NCBI GenBank assembly: GCA_016868665.1
Contig: VGGK01000003.1
Span: 39,467-103,466 of the forward strand
DNA from: Chlorobiota bacterium
GTDB lineage: Bacteria > Bacteroidota > Chlorobiia > Chlorobiales > Chlorobiaceae
Direction: 5' to 3'
Length of the DNA stretch: 64,000 nt
The translations under genes and the position numbers were made by a program. Positions 46,347 to 53,677 of the stretch are shown here, piece after piece. The number at the start of each line of letters is the position of its first letter. The stretch's first letter is position 1. The notes below the pieces were generated by a model, which ran no database searches, had not been told where the DNA came from, and saw only the letters and a list, made by a program, of their open reading frames with translations.

Positions 46347-47123
46347 ATGAATAAAACCAGGTCAGTGGTTATGCATATCAGGAATGCTGTTGTGTTTTTA
46401 TGTCCGTTGCTTGTTCTTAACGCATGTGCCTCCAAATCGGAACTTGTCGTTGTGGCAGATGACGTAAAGCGGCTTAAAACCGATACCGAAACCGTAAGAA
46501 GCCAGTCGGCGGCATCTTATTCAGATGTGCAGCTTGTTCGCGACGAGGTTGCGCAGCTTAAGGGCAATGTCGATGAGATGGCCTACAGGAACAAACAGAC
46601 ATTCGGGCGTCTCGGGCTTGAGGATTCTCTCATCGTCCATAAGCTCGATGCCCTGGAGGCAAGGCTTTCAAGGCTCGAGCAGCAGCTTGGCCCGGTTCCT
46701 GCGAAATCCCTTTCTCAGCCCTCCTCCGCTTCGGGCGTTTCTTCAGGGCCGGTCGCCCGGACTGCCTCTGCGATGCTCGGAGATGGAATTCAGAAGCTTG
46801 AAAGCGGAAATTATTCATCGGCAAGGGAGAGCTTCGTCTCTCTCCTGCAGAGCCATCCTTCATCCGATCTCGTGGACGACGCCCAGTTCTATATTGCTGA
46901 AAGTTATTTTGCCGAAAAGTGGTATGAGAAAGCCGTGCTTGAATATCAGACGGTGATTGCAAAATACACAAAGAGCAGCAAACGCCCGGCTGCGTTGTAT
47001 AAACAGGCGCTTGCTTTCGAGCAGCTTGGCGATACGGTCAATGCGAAAGCAAGGTTCAGGGATGTTATGAACGTTTATCCTTCTTCTTCCGAAGCAGCAA
47101 AGGCAAAAAAGATGTTTAAGTAG
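46347..47123 (+). CDS. cpoB: CpoB/YbgF-like TPR protein of the Tol-Pal system
   Basis: CpoB coordinates peptidoglycan synthesis with Tol-Pal constriction. The 258-residue precursor has an N-terminal hydrophobic stretch ending LVLNAC, a possible lipobox (in contrast to soluble E. coli CpoB). A coiled-coil region follows at about 35-105, then a Ser/Pro linker, and TPR units from about 135 to the end (GIQKLESGNYSSARESF, AQFYIAESYFAEKWYEKAV, ALYKQALAFEQLGDTVNAK). The ATG at 46347 is preferred to the in-frame TTG at 46341. It closes the tol-pal cluster and is followed by a strong terminator. Confidence 0.9.
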   Translation: MNKTRSVVMHIRNAVVFLCPLLVLNACASKSELVVVADDVKRLKTDTETVRSQSAASYSDVQLVRDEVAQLKGNVDEMAYRNKQTFGRLGLEDSLIVHKLDALEARLSRLEQQLGPVPAKSLSQPSSASGVSSGPVARTASAMLGDGIQKLESGNYSSARESFVSLLQSHPSSDLVDDAQFYIAESYFAEKWYEKAVLEYQTVIAKYTKSSKRPAALYKQALAFEQLGDTVNAKARFRDVMNVYPSSSEAAKAKKMFK

Positions 47124-47149
47124 CCTTCTGTCTTGCCTGCAGAGTATGG

Positions 47150-47182
47150 AAAAACCCGGTATATCCGGGTTTTTCTTTTTTT
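47150..47182 (+). terminator. Rho-independent terminator after cpoB
   Basis: A perfect 10-bp stem AAAAACCCGG/CCGGGTTTTT (47150-47159 and 47165-47174) with a five-base loop is followed by C and seven T. It separates the Tol-Pal cluster from the iron-related genes. Confidence 0.93.
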
Positions 47183-47299
47183 GTGTATTTATTTTTATTT
47201 ATTCTAAATAATAATATATTCGTTGATTAATTAATGATTGCGTGTGTTTCGCTGAAAAGCGAAGCTTCTTGTTTGCTAATTAACAATAGTGTTTCTCTC

Positions 47300-48295
47300 A
47301 TGAATACCATTACCAGTGCATTATCTCTCGCATGTCTTGGCGTCTTTCTTGCGGCACCATCTTTTGCTGCCGAAAACGAGCCGGAGAAGAAAGAGTTTAT
47401 CAAAGGTCTGAGTTTTTCGGGACTTGTCGAAGTTGAGGCCGCTTATAACAGCGAAGAAGAGGCGACAGACCTGAGCCTGGCAACCTTCGAACTGGGTCTC
47501 GAGGCACAGGTTACCGACTGGCTCAGCGCACATGCTCTGCTGCTGTACGAGGAGGATGGCGATGACGAGCTGATAGTGGATGAGGCCTATTTAAGGATGA
47601 AAAAGGAGGATTCGCCGTTTTTTGCGGAAGCCGGACGGATGACGCAGGCATTCGGCAATTTCGCGACAGGGATGATTTCAGATCCGCTGACGCTTGAGCT
47701 CGGCGAAACAAAGCATCATGCTACCCTCAGGGTCGGTTACGAGGCTGATCCGGTAACGGCATCGATAGCGGTGCTCAAAGGCGATTTGCAGAAAACAGGG
47801 AAGGACGATATCAATACTATCGTTGCGTCAATCGGTGCTGCCGGCGGGGTGAATGATTCGTTCAGCTACGGAATCGGAGTATCGTATATCAGCAATATTG
47901 GCGATACTGATGGTCTGCAGGAGTCCTGGGAGTTATCGGGTGACGAAACGGCCGATTTTGTTGCGGGTTACAGCATCTACGGTATTGCCGGATTCGGCGA
48001 TTTCGAGTTCCGCGCCGAGTATCTTTCTGCGGCAGAGAAGTTTTCAGATGGCGGGATGAATGGCTTGAGGCCACAGGCTTACAACTTCGAGATCGGTTAC
48101 GATTTTCCTTTTCCGCTGCACTTTGCGCTGCGTTATGCGGGTGCCGAGGATTATGGCGTGGAAAAGCAGTATGGCGCCACACTCGCTTACGATCTGGCAG
48201 AGCAGGCTACGGTAGCGGTTGAGTATTTGCGCCAGAAGGACGACGATCTGAAGAAGAGGGATATGGTGACGCTGCAGCTGGCTATGGGATTTTAA
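47300..48295 (+). CDS. LbtU-like outer-membrane porin
   Basis: The 331-residue precursor (ATG at 47300; the open frame runs back to 47234) has a signal peptide ending SFAAENE and then an alternating polar/hydrophobic pattern typical of a 16-strand-like beta-barrel, closing LQLAMGF with a terminal Phe. It resembles the LbtU family of TonB-independent siderophore/iron porins (EAGRMTQAFGNF, YEADPVTASIAVLKG). The feo genes follow directly, so a role in ferrous or chelated iron entry is likely. The stop codon merges with an A9G7 run in front of the next gene. Assignment to LbtU is by general resemblance. Confidence 0.75.
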   Translation: MNTITSALSLACLGVFLAAPSFAAENEPEKKEFIKGLSFSGLVEVEAAYNSEEEATDLSLATFELGLEAQVTDWLSAHALLLYEEDGDDELIVDEAYLRMKKEDSPFFAEAGRMTQAFGNFATGMISDPLTLELGETKHHATLRVGYEADPVTASIAVLKGDLQKTGKDDINTIVASIGAAGGVNDSFSYGIGVSYISNIGDTDGLQESWELSGDETADFVAGYSIYGIAGFGDFEFRAEYLSAAEKFSDGGMNGLRPQAYNFEIGYDFPFPLHFALRYAGAEDYGVEKQYGATLAYDLAEQATVAVEYLRQKDDDLKKRDMVTLQLAMGF

Positions 48296-48309
48296 AAAAA
48301 AAGGGGGGG
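48294..48309 (+). promoter_or_regulatory. A9G7 homopolymer tract in the ribosome-binding region
   Basis: Nine A followed by seven G join the stop codon of the porin gene to the start of the FeoA-like gene (ATG at 48314). The G run is the apparent ribosome-binding site. Length change by slippage would alter the spacing to the ATG and so could change translation of the iron genes. Confidence 0.5.
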
Positions 48310-48313
48310 TGTG

Positions 48314-48616
48314 ATGTGTCCTCTGGCAATGCTGACATGCGGCGAATCTGCTGAAATTGTTGGCGTGAGGAATGGTTTTCGCCATCATGGAGGCGAGTGT
48401 GTCCGTCATGGTGATTCCGGTTGTTCTTCCGGTCATCATGGCGATGGGAGGCGACGTTCGGCCCGTTTATCCGAAATGGGGTTTTCTCCCGGTCAGATAG
48501 TCGAGGTTGTGCAGAACAGTCCCGGAGTGCCGCTTCTGCTAAGGGTAAGGGATGGAAAAATGGCGGTGGACAAGCGAACCGCAATGGAAATAATGGTAAG
48601 GAGAATATCGTCATGA
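48314..48616 (+). CDS. FeoA-domain protein with His/Cys-rich insertion
   Basis: The 100-residue protein is an SH3-like FeoA-domain protein: PLAMLTCGESAEIVGV, then RLSEMGFSPGQIVEVVQ and LLLRVRDGKMAVDKRTAMEIMV. Between these halves, at about residues 22-48, is an insertion rich in metal ligands: His24, His25, Cys29, His32, Cys37, His41 and His42, at the loop where ordinary FeoA has only a few residues. The insert could bind iron or zinc. It is the first of two FeoA-type genes and overlaps the second (ATGA), so both are translated with feoB. Confidence 0.85.
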   Translation: MCPLAMLTCGESAEIVGVRNGFRHHGGECVRHGDSGCSSGHHGDGRRRSARLSEMGFSPGQIVEVVQNSPGVPLLLRVRDGKMAVDKRTAMEIMVRRISS

Positions 48617-48840
48617 ATTTATCGGAACTGAAAAAAGGGCAGTCGGGCAGGGTGCTGAAGGTTGTTGCTTTGCCGGCACTGCGTAAAAGGCTTCTTGATA
48701 TGGGGGTGCTGGCAGGCGAGGTTATCCGGGTAGAGGGTGTTGCCCCATTAGGCGATCCTATGGAGGTGCTGGTAAGAAATTACAGGCTTACGCTGCGAAA
48801 GCATGAGGTTGAAGGAATTCTTGTAGAGGAGGTGCGGTGA
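48613..48840 (+). CDS. feoA: FeoA ferrous-iron transport accessory protein
   Basis: The 75-residue protein is a normal-length FeoA: MNLSELKKGQSGRVLKV, RKRLLDMGVLAGEVIRVEG and DPMEVLVRNYRLTLRKHEV. FeoA is a small cytoplasmic SH3-like protein needed for FeoB activity. It starts inside the stop of the His-rich paralogue and its own stop overlaps the start of feoB, which indicates tight translational coupling. Confidence 0.95.
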   Translation: MNLSELKKGQSGRVLKVVALPALRKRLLDMGVLAGEVIRVEGVAPLGDPMEVLVRNYRLTLRKHEVEGILVEEVR

Positions 48841-51203
48841 TGGTGCAGGCTGAAGAAATGGTTGGCGCGGCCCTGAAGAAGAATGGCGCCAGGGTGAGTG
48901 GTTATGTGGTCGCGGTAGTGGGTAATCCCAATTGCGGAAAGACCACCCTGTTCAATGCGCTGACCGGTTTGACTCAGAGGGTCGGAAACTGGCCCGGCGT
49001 GACGGTAGACAGGAAGACCGGTTATTACACTCACGAGCGAACGCGATTCGAGCTGGTCGATCTGCCCGGTATCTATTCGCTCTCTGCGCTCTCTCAGGAT
49101 GAAGAGATTGCCCGCGACTGTATTTTGTCCGGGGAAGCTGATCTGATTGTCAATATCGTTGATGCTTCCAATCCGGACAGAAACCTTTATCTGACGAGCC
49201 GGCTGCTTGAAATGAAGGTGCCTGTGGTGGTTGCGCTCAATATGGTTGATGTTGCTGCCGAAAAAGGGATCGAGACCGATGTTTCGGAGCTTTCAAGACA
49301 GCTTGGAACTCCTGTCGTGCCGCTCGTCGCTTCGAAGGGTGAAGGAATTGAGGAGTTGAAGGCTGCTATAGAGAAAGCGGTTGTTGAAAAGCGTGTGGCA
49401 GGCAATCGTGTTGCCTATCCGGAGCCGCTCGACAAGGCTATAAGGGAAATGTCGCAGGAGCTTTCTTCTGCTGCCGGAGCATTGAAATACGATCCTGCCT
49501 GGCTGTCGCTCAAGCTGCTGGAGGGCGACGAGCGTCTTGAGGAAAAACTCGATGTTTCCGTGCGCGAGCTTGCAGGGCGCCGTCGCGAAACTGTCGCCGG
49601 GCAGCTTGGGGACGATGCAGATATAGTCATTGCCGATACTCACTACCGTTTCGTGGGCGATCTGACCGGAAGCGCCATCAAAAGAAGGACTGACAGATCG
49701 GCGACATTCAGTGACCGTATAGACCGGATCGTACTCAACAGGTTTCTCGGCATTCCGTTTTTTCTTCTCGTGATGTATCTGATGTTTCTGTTCACCATCA
49801 ACGTCGGCGGAGCTTTCATCGATTTCTTCGATATTGCCGCCGGAGCGCTCTTTGTTGATGGGTTCGGACTTCTGCTTGCCTCTCTTGGGTCGCCGGAGTG
49901 GCTGGTAACCATTCTAGCCGGCGGGTTCGGCGGGGCGCTGCAGACCATGGCCACCTTCATTCCGCCCATCGGGTTCATGTTCTTATTTCTCTCCATTCTT
50001 GAGGATTCCGGGTACATGGCAAGGGCGGCCTATGTCATGGATCGAGGTATGAGGGCGATAGGTCTTCCCGGCAAGGCCTTTATTCCGATGCTTGTAGGGT
50101 TCGGCTGCTCTGTGCCTGCTATCATGTCGGCTCGAACCATGAACGACGAACGCGACCGCATCATGACGGTCATGATGGTGCCGTTCATGTCCTGTGGCGC
50201 AAGGCTGCCTGTTTATGCGCTTTTCGCGGCGGCATTTTTTCCTGCCGGAGGACAGAACCTTGTCTTTCTGCTCTATCTTATGGGAATCGGTGTCGCCGTT
50301 CTGACAGGATTCATACTGAAAAATACCCTGCTCAGGGGCGACGTCTCTCCGTTTATCATGGAGATGCCGGCATACCATATGCCGACTTTGAAAGGTATTG
50401 TCATCAGGGTATGGGAGCGGCAGAAGTCGTTTCTTTTCAAAGCGGGAAAGGTTCTTATGCCGGTCATCATGGTGCTGAGTTTCATGAATTCTCTCGGTAC
50501 AGACGGATCGTTTGGTAACGAGGATACCGAGCGCTCGGTGCTGTCGGTTACCGGAAAGGCCATAACGCCTGCATTCGCGCCATTCGGCGTTACAGAAGAG
50601 AACTGGCCTGCCGCTGTCGGCCTCTTTACCGGCATTTTTGCCAAGGAAGCCGTTGTCGGTACCCTTGACAATCTCTATGCGCAGATGTCGGCAGATGGAG
50701 GAGGCGAGGCGGAAGAGGAGGGGGATTTCAGTCTCATTGGCGCGCTTTCGGAAGCTGTCGCTACGATTCCTGATAATCTTGGCGCAATAACGGAAACACT
50801 GCTCGATCCGCTTGGGATTTCCATCGGCGAGGTATCGGATGCGGGGGCAGCAGCCGAAGAGCAGGGGGTCAGTACGTCCATTTTCGGTTACATGGTTTCT
50901 TTATTCGACGGAACGGCAGGGGCATTCGCCTATCTTGTTTTTATTCTGCTTTATTTCCCCTGTTCGGCCGCCATTGCTGCTGTCTATCGCGAAACCAACT
51001 TCGGATGGACGCTTTTTGCAGGTGCATGGACGACAGGAATGGCATATTTCTTTGCGGTTATCGTTTATCAGATTGCAACATTTACGGTTAATCCCGCTGC
51101 CTCGTCGGGATGGATCGCGGGCATGCTGTTTCTTTTCCTTGCAGCGACAGGTCTGATGTATGTGAAAGGAGTGCGCGATAATGACCGGAAATCTTCAGTC
51201 TGA
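48840..51203 (+). CDS. feoB: Ferrous iron transporter FeoB
   Basis: FeoB is the inner-membrane Fe2+ permease with a cytoplasmic GTPase. The 787-residue protein begins with the G domain: G1 VGNPNCGKTTLFNALTG, G3 VDLPGIYSLS, and the switch segment RVGNWPGVTVDRK. A helical guanine-dissociation-inhibitor part follows to about residue 275, then the membrane region with about 8-10 helices, including the paired gate motifs (GFGCSVPAIMSARTM and FTGIFAKEAVVGTL). The ATG at 48840 is preferred, with GGAGG eight bases upstream; a GTG three bases earlier is an alternative. Confidence 0.96.
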   Translation: MVQAEEMVGAALKKNGARVSGYVVAVVGNPNCGKTTLFNALTGLTQRVGNWPGVTVDRKTGYYTHERTRFELVDLPGIYSLSALSQDEEIARDCILSGEADLIVNIVDASNPDRNLYLTSRLLEMKVPVVVALNMVDVAAEKGIETDVSELSRQLGTPVVPLVASKGEGIEELKAAIEKAVVEKRVAGNRVAYPEPLDKAIREMSQELSSAAGALKYDPAWLSLKLLEGDERLEEKLDVSVRELAGRRRETVAGQLGDDADIVIADTHYRFVGDLTGSAIKRRTDRSATFSDRIDRIVLNRFLGIPFFLLVMYLMFLFTINVGGAFIDFFDIAAGALFVDGFGLLLASLGSPEWLVTILAGGFGGALQTMATFIPPIGFMFLFLSILEDSGYMARAAYVMDRGMRAIGLPGKAFIPMLVGFGCSVPAIMSARTMNDERDRIMTVMMVPFMSCGARLPVYALFAAAFFPAGGQNLVFLLYLMGIGVAVLTGFILKNTLLRGDVSPFIMEMPAYHMPTLKGIVIRVWERQKSFLFKAGKVLMPVIMVLSFMNSLGTDGSFGNEDTERSVLSVTGKAITPAFAPFGVTEENWPAAVGLFTGIFAKEAVVGTLDNLYAQMSADGGGEAEEEGDFSLIGALSEAVATIPDNLGAITETLLDPLGISIGEVSDAGAAAEEQGVSTSIFGYMVSLFDGTAGAFAYLVFILLYFPCSAAIAAVYRETNFGWTLFAGAWTTGMAYFFAVIVYQIATFTVNPAASSGWIAGMLFLFLAATGLMYVKGVRDNDRKSSV

Positions 51204-51282
51204 GCGGTTATGATTCTAACGGGATGCGGCGGTTTCTTCCGGGATGCCGCATCTCTCATTCATTAAAACGATCGGAGCATCT

Positions 51283-51507
51283 ATGACGCTGTCTGCTATA
51301 AGGGATTTTCTCCGTGAGCGGGGGCCTGCATCTGTAGGTGATATTGCCAGGCATTTCGGTTCCGATACTGTCATGGCAGAGACCATGATCGACGAGTGGA
51401 TCAGAAGGGGAATGGTCGAGAAGAAGGCTGCGGATTCCTTTTCGCATGTCTGCTGCGGCAAATGCAGTGCTCATCGATCAGATATCTGCCATTGGATCGG
51501 AGCATAG
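51283..51507 (+). CDS. FeoC-like winged-helix protein with Cys-rich end
   Basis: The 74-residue protein begins MTLSAIRDFLRERGPASVGDIA and has the winged-helix pattern of FeoC (ARHFGSDTVMAETMIDEWIRRGMVEKK), followed by CCGKCSAHRSDICHW, four cysteines as in FeoC proteins that carry an iron-sulfur cluster. FeoC senses oxygen or iron and stabilises FeoB. The open frame reaches back to 51244, but GGAG lies six bases before the ATG at 51283. Position directly after feoB supports the call. Confidence 0.85.
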   Translation: MTLSAIRDFLRERGPASVGDIARHFGSDTVMAETMIDEWIRRGMVEKKAADSFSHVCCGKCSAHRSDICHWIGA

Positions 51508-51541
51508 TTCTCTATATAAAACAGAGGTTAAATGACGCGGA

Positions 51542-51570
51542 AGGCGGTACGGTACGTATGCCTTTTTTTT
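51542..51570 (+). terminator. Possible terminator after the feo genes
   Basis: AGGC and GCCT flank a GTAC-rich interior and a run of eight T follows. The stem is short, so this is a weak prediction. It lies 35 bases after the FeoC-like gene. Confidence 0.4.
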
Positions 51571-51630
51571 GTGGCTATAAGTTAATTTATAAATAATCTT
51601 AATAAAAATAATTCAGAAGGAGGGAAAAGT

Positions 51631-51954
51631 ATGAACTCGCATGAGCGAAAAAACAGAGGTTGCCATACCCTGTGCTTTGTGCAGAAATGTTCCTGCGGAG
51701 CATTTCATCTGCATTACCGCTATGCAATGGTGGTTCTGCACAAGCAGACACTGTTCCAGATCATGGAAGAGTGCTATCAATGGGAAGAGGGCAGTGGGCA
51801 CAAAGATGGCCGGAAATCCTCTTCGCCGCTTATCATCATGCTCGGAATCGTATCGCTTATCGTTCCGGAAGAGGATTTTCAGCTGTTCAGCAAGGCTGTC
51901 AACGATGCTGTTACCGAGGAACTCGGCCTGCCTGCCCTTGTTGGACAGATTTGA
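51631..51954 (+). CDS. Small protein with CSCG motif (DUF6686-like)
   Basis: The 107-residue protein has a strong ribosome-binding site (AGGAGGGAAAAGT before the ATG). The N-terminal half reads CFVQKCSCGAFHLHYRYA and resembles small DUF6686-type proteins of Bacteroidetes/Chlorobi: two Cys pairs, then an aromatic/His region, followed by a helical C-terminal half. No function is known. It sits between the feo genes and a flavodoxin, so a role in iron or redox metabolism is a guess from position only. Other frames over the same bases lack such a site. Confidence 0.75.
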   Translation: MNSHERKNRGCHTLCFVQKCSCGAFHLHYRYAMVVLHKQTLFQIMEECYQWEEGSGHKDGRKSSSPLIIMLGIVSLIVPEEDFQLFSKAVNDAVTEELGLPALVGQI

Positions 51955-52013
51955 GGTTTCGGTAGCGGAAAAAAAATATCTGCTTTTCAAGTAACATGAA
52001 ACAAATCGACATC

Positions 52014-52520
52014 ATGAAAAAAATCGGACTTTTCTGGGGTTCAGAGACTGGCAATACAGAGCATGCTGCCGGCATCATTGCGGATACAATCGGCAATGAT
52101 TTCGTGGACAGTTACAATATCAGGGATGTATCTCCGGATACACTTGCAGGATATGACGCATTGATCATCGGTTCCTCGACATGGGGCGCCGGAGAGTTGC
52201 AGGATGACTGGTATAATTTCTACGGAAAGCTCGATTCGTTCGATTTAGGCGGTAAAACCGTTGCGTTTTTCGGACTTGGCGATCAGTTGAGTTATGGCGA
52301 TTATTACCTTGACGCCATGGGAATTCTTTATGAGAAATTTATAGAACGCGGTGCAAAGGTGACGGGAAGCTGGCCTGTCGATGGCTACGAATACTCCTCT
52401 TCCAAAGCCGTCGTGCATGGTTCCTTCGTAGGTCTTGCGCTTGACGCCGACAATCAGGATCACCTGACCCATTCAAGGGTTCAGGCCTGGGTAGAGCAGA
52501 TAAAACCTGTGCTTTTCTGA
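52014..52520 (+). CDS. Flavodoxin (long-chain type)
   Basis: The 168-residue FMN protein carries one-electron traffic and often replaces ferredoxin when iron is short. FMN-binding segments are FWGSETGNTEHAAG (phosphate loop), SSTWGAGELQDDWYNFY and FFGLGDQLSYGDYYLDAMG; the latter includes the longer loop of long-chain flavodoxins. The ATG at 52014 (MKKIGLFWGSETGN) fits the family; an ATG at 51996 would add six residues. It follows the DUF6686-like gene by 60 bases and ends before a bidirectional terminator. Its place beside the feo genes fits induction at low iron. Confidence 0.93.
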   Translation: MKKIGLFWGSETGNTEHAAGIIADTIGNDFVDSYNIRDVSPDTLAGYDALIIGSSTWGAGELQDDWYNFYGKLDSFDLGGKTVAFFGLGDQLSYGDYYLDAMGILYEKFIERGAKVTGSWPVDGYEYSSSKAVVHGSFVGLALDADNQDHLTHSRVQAWVEQIKPVLF

Positions 52521-52560
52521 ACGTCGTTGTTTATTCTTCAGATCATTTTCTGAAAAAGAA

Positions 52561-52594
52561 AAAGCCATGTATTACAATGAATACATGGCTTTTT
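52561..52594. terminator. Bidirectional terminator between flavodoxin and the hypothetical gene
   Basis: A 13-bp perfect stem AAAGCCATGTATT/AATACATGGCTTT with a six-base loop (52574-52579) is preceded by A-rich and followed by T-rich runs, so it can act on both strands. It serves the rightward flavodoxin gene and the leftward gene at 52615-53049. Confidence 0.92.
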
Positions 52595-52614
52595 CCGCTG
52601 AAGAAAAATCCGGT

Positions 52615-53049
52615 TTACTTGAAGAATTCGTCGAGCGTATAGGTGCGCCGATCGATTTCAACGCACAGCTGCCTGTGAAGCGAATCGTAGAATACAGGAA
52701 TATCCCGCATGGTCCATTTTACACCTCGCTTGTCGAAGTCGATAACATAACGGTTCTCATTGTCAAGCACCTTCCGGGCAAGATTGATTGCAATATCCGG
52801 CTGCGTGGTCAGCACAAAGAGCTCGATCTCCCCTGATATGATCTTGTCTATCATCTCTTTGGTCGGGGAGAGTTTCTTTCGTCCGGTAGCAGGAGAAATT
52901 TCGAGTTGAAGGCGATTGTTCCGGTCTCTCCTTGCTGAGGTTATAAAATACTTTTCCGCTTTATGAGCAGCGTTACCAGACCAGGGACCGGAAACTGATT
53001 TGCGTACCTGGTTATCTAAGGTGAATGGCCGGCTGAGCTGAGGTTGCAT
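52615..53049 (-). CDS. Hypothetical protein
   Basis: The 144-residue frame ends 21 bases before the bidirectional terminator, which supports it as a real gene. The protein is charged and has no signal peptide or membrane segment. The N-terminal part is basic and weakly structured, and the C-terminal part (from about residue 60) contains [21 protein letters not shown] and a mixed alpha/beta pattern ending TLDEFFK. I do not recognise a family. The frame begins with a GTG three codons further upstream, but the ATG at 53049 is preferred. Confidence 0.65.
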   Translation of the reverse strand: MQPQLSRPFTLDNQVRKSVSGPWSGNAAHKAEKYFITSARRDRNNRLQLEISPATGRKKLSPTKEMIDKIISGEIELFVLTTQPDIAINLARKVLDNENRYVIDFDKRGVKWTMRDIPVFYDSLHRQLCVEIDRRTYTLDEFFK

Positions 53050-53606
53050 TGTTTGCACATGATTTGGATTGGCAAATAATACACACAGCAGTGTGTACCT
53101 TCAACAACTTACAAGTTAGTAAAACATCGGCAAATAAAAAAAGATTCCGGTACGATGCTTTCCTGAGGCAAACCTGGGGCTTGCAGCGCTTTTGCGATTC
53201 TTTGCTGATTATCGGCCGACTATCAGAGGAAGCGGGTTGAAGAAAAAAAGAAAATGCGGATTCCAGGCTGGCACCTGTAATCCGCATCTATGAAGTGACT
53301 TAAAGACGGGCGCCTTTGAAAGATCACTATGCTTCCTTTTTCCTTAACGATCGTGAATTTATGTGCCGGATTCGATTGAAACAAGGCATGGTTCATTTAA
53401 TACAAAAAAAAAGGTTGATTTTGCATGATTCGGGAGAAAAGATTCTTGATGTCAGATGCAGGTAAGAGATTTCTGGTTGAACAGAACAGAGGAATTATAC
53501 CGATATGGAAGCCCCATACTTGTCGGGTGCTGAACTTCGATCCTGGTGTCCGGCTAGCCATCTGGTGACAATAATGTTGTTCATGGCTCGATGTACCAAT
53601 ATAAAT
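53050..53606. other. Gene-free stretch downstream of dnaK
   Basis: About 560 bases with no convincing gene on either strand. Short frames here (for example 53049-53240 on the plus strand and 53505-53720) lack ribosome-binding sites and protein-like composition. The stretch is framed by a minus-strand terminator at 53241-53287 and the dnaK terminator-like hairpin at 53607-53639. It also contains an A9 run at 53403-53411. Its minus strand could encode a small RNA or a long dnaK 3' region. Bases 53050-53240 should include the promoter of the hypothetical gene. Confidence 0.45.
53241..53287 (-). terminator. Minus-strand rho-independent terminator not attached to a known gene
   Basis: ATGCGGATT (53254-53262) pairs with AATCCGCAT (53279-53287); after one mismatch, CAGG/CCTG extends the stem inward. 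On the minus strand it is followed by the U-rich run TTTCTTTTTTTCT (53241-53253). It lies about 390 bases beyond the end of dnaK. Confidence 0.75.
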
Positions 53607-53639
53607 GCGGAAGGGCGCCTTTTCAGGTCGCCCTTCCGC
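53607..53639 (-). terminator. Strong hairpin 38 bases after dnaK
   Basis: GCGGAAGGGCG (53607-53617) pairs perfectly with CGCCCTTCCGC (53629-53639), an 11-bp stem with an 11-base loop. On the minus strand it is followed by ATTTATATT, which is a poor U-run, so termination may be partial; it might instead act as an RNA-stability element for the dnaK message. Confidence 0.6.
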
Positions 53640-53677
53640 GTTGATGTTTTCATGCTGTCGATTCGTCCGGTGCAGGA

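Noticed and set aside
52567-52836. 89-codon plus-strand frame starting in the bidirectional terminator
   Set aside because: Its first codons are the terminator stem itself, and it opposes the hypothetical gene that ends at that terminator.
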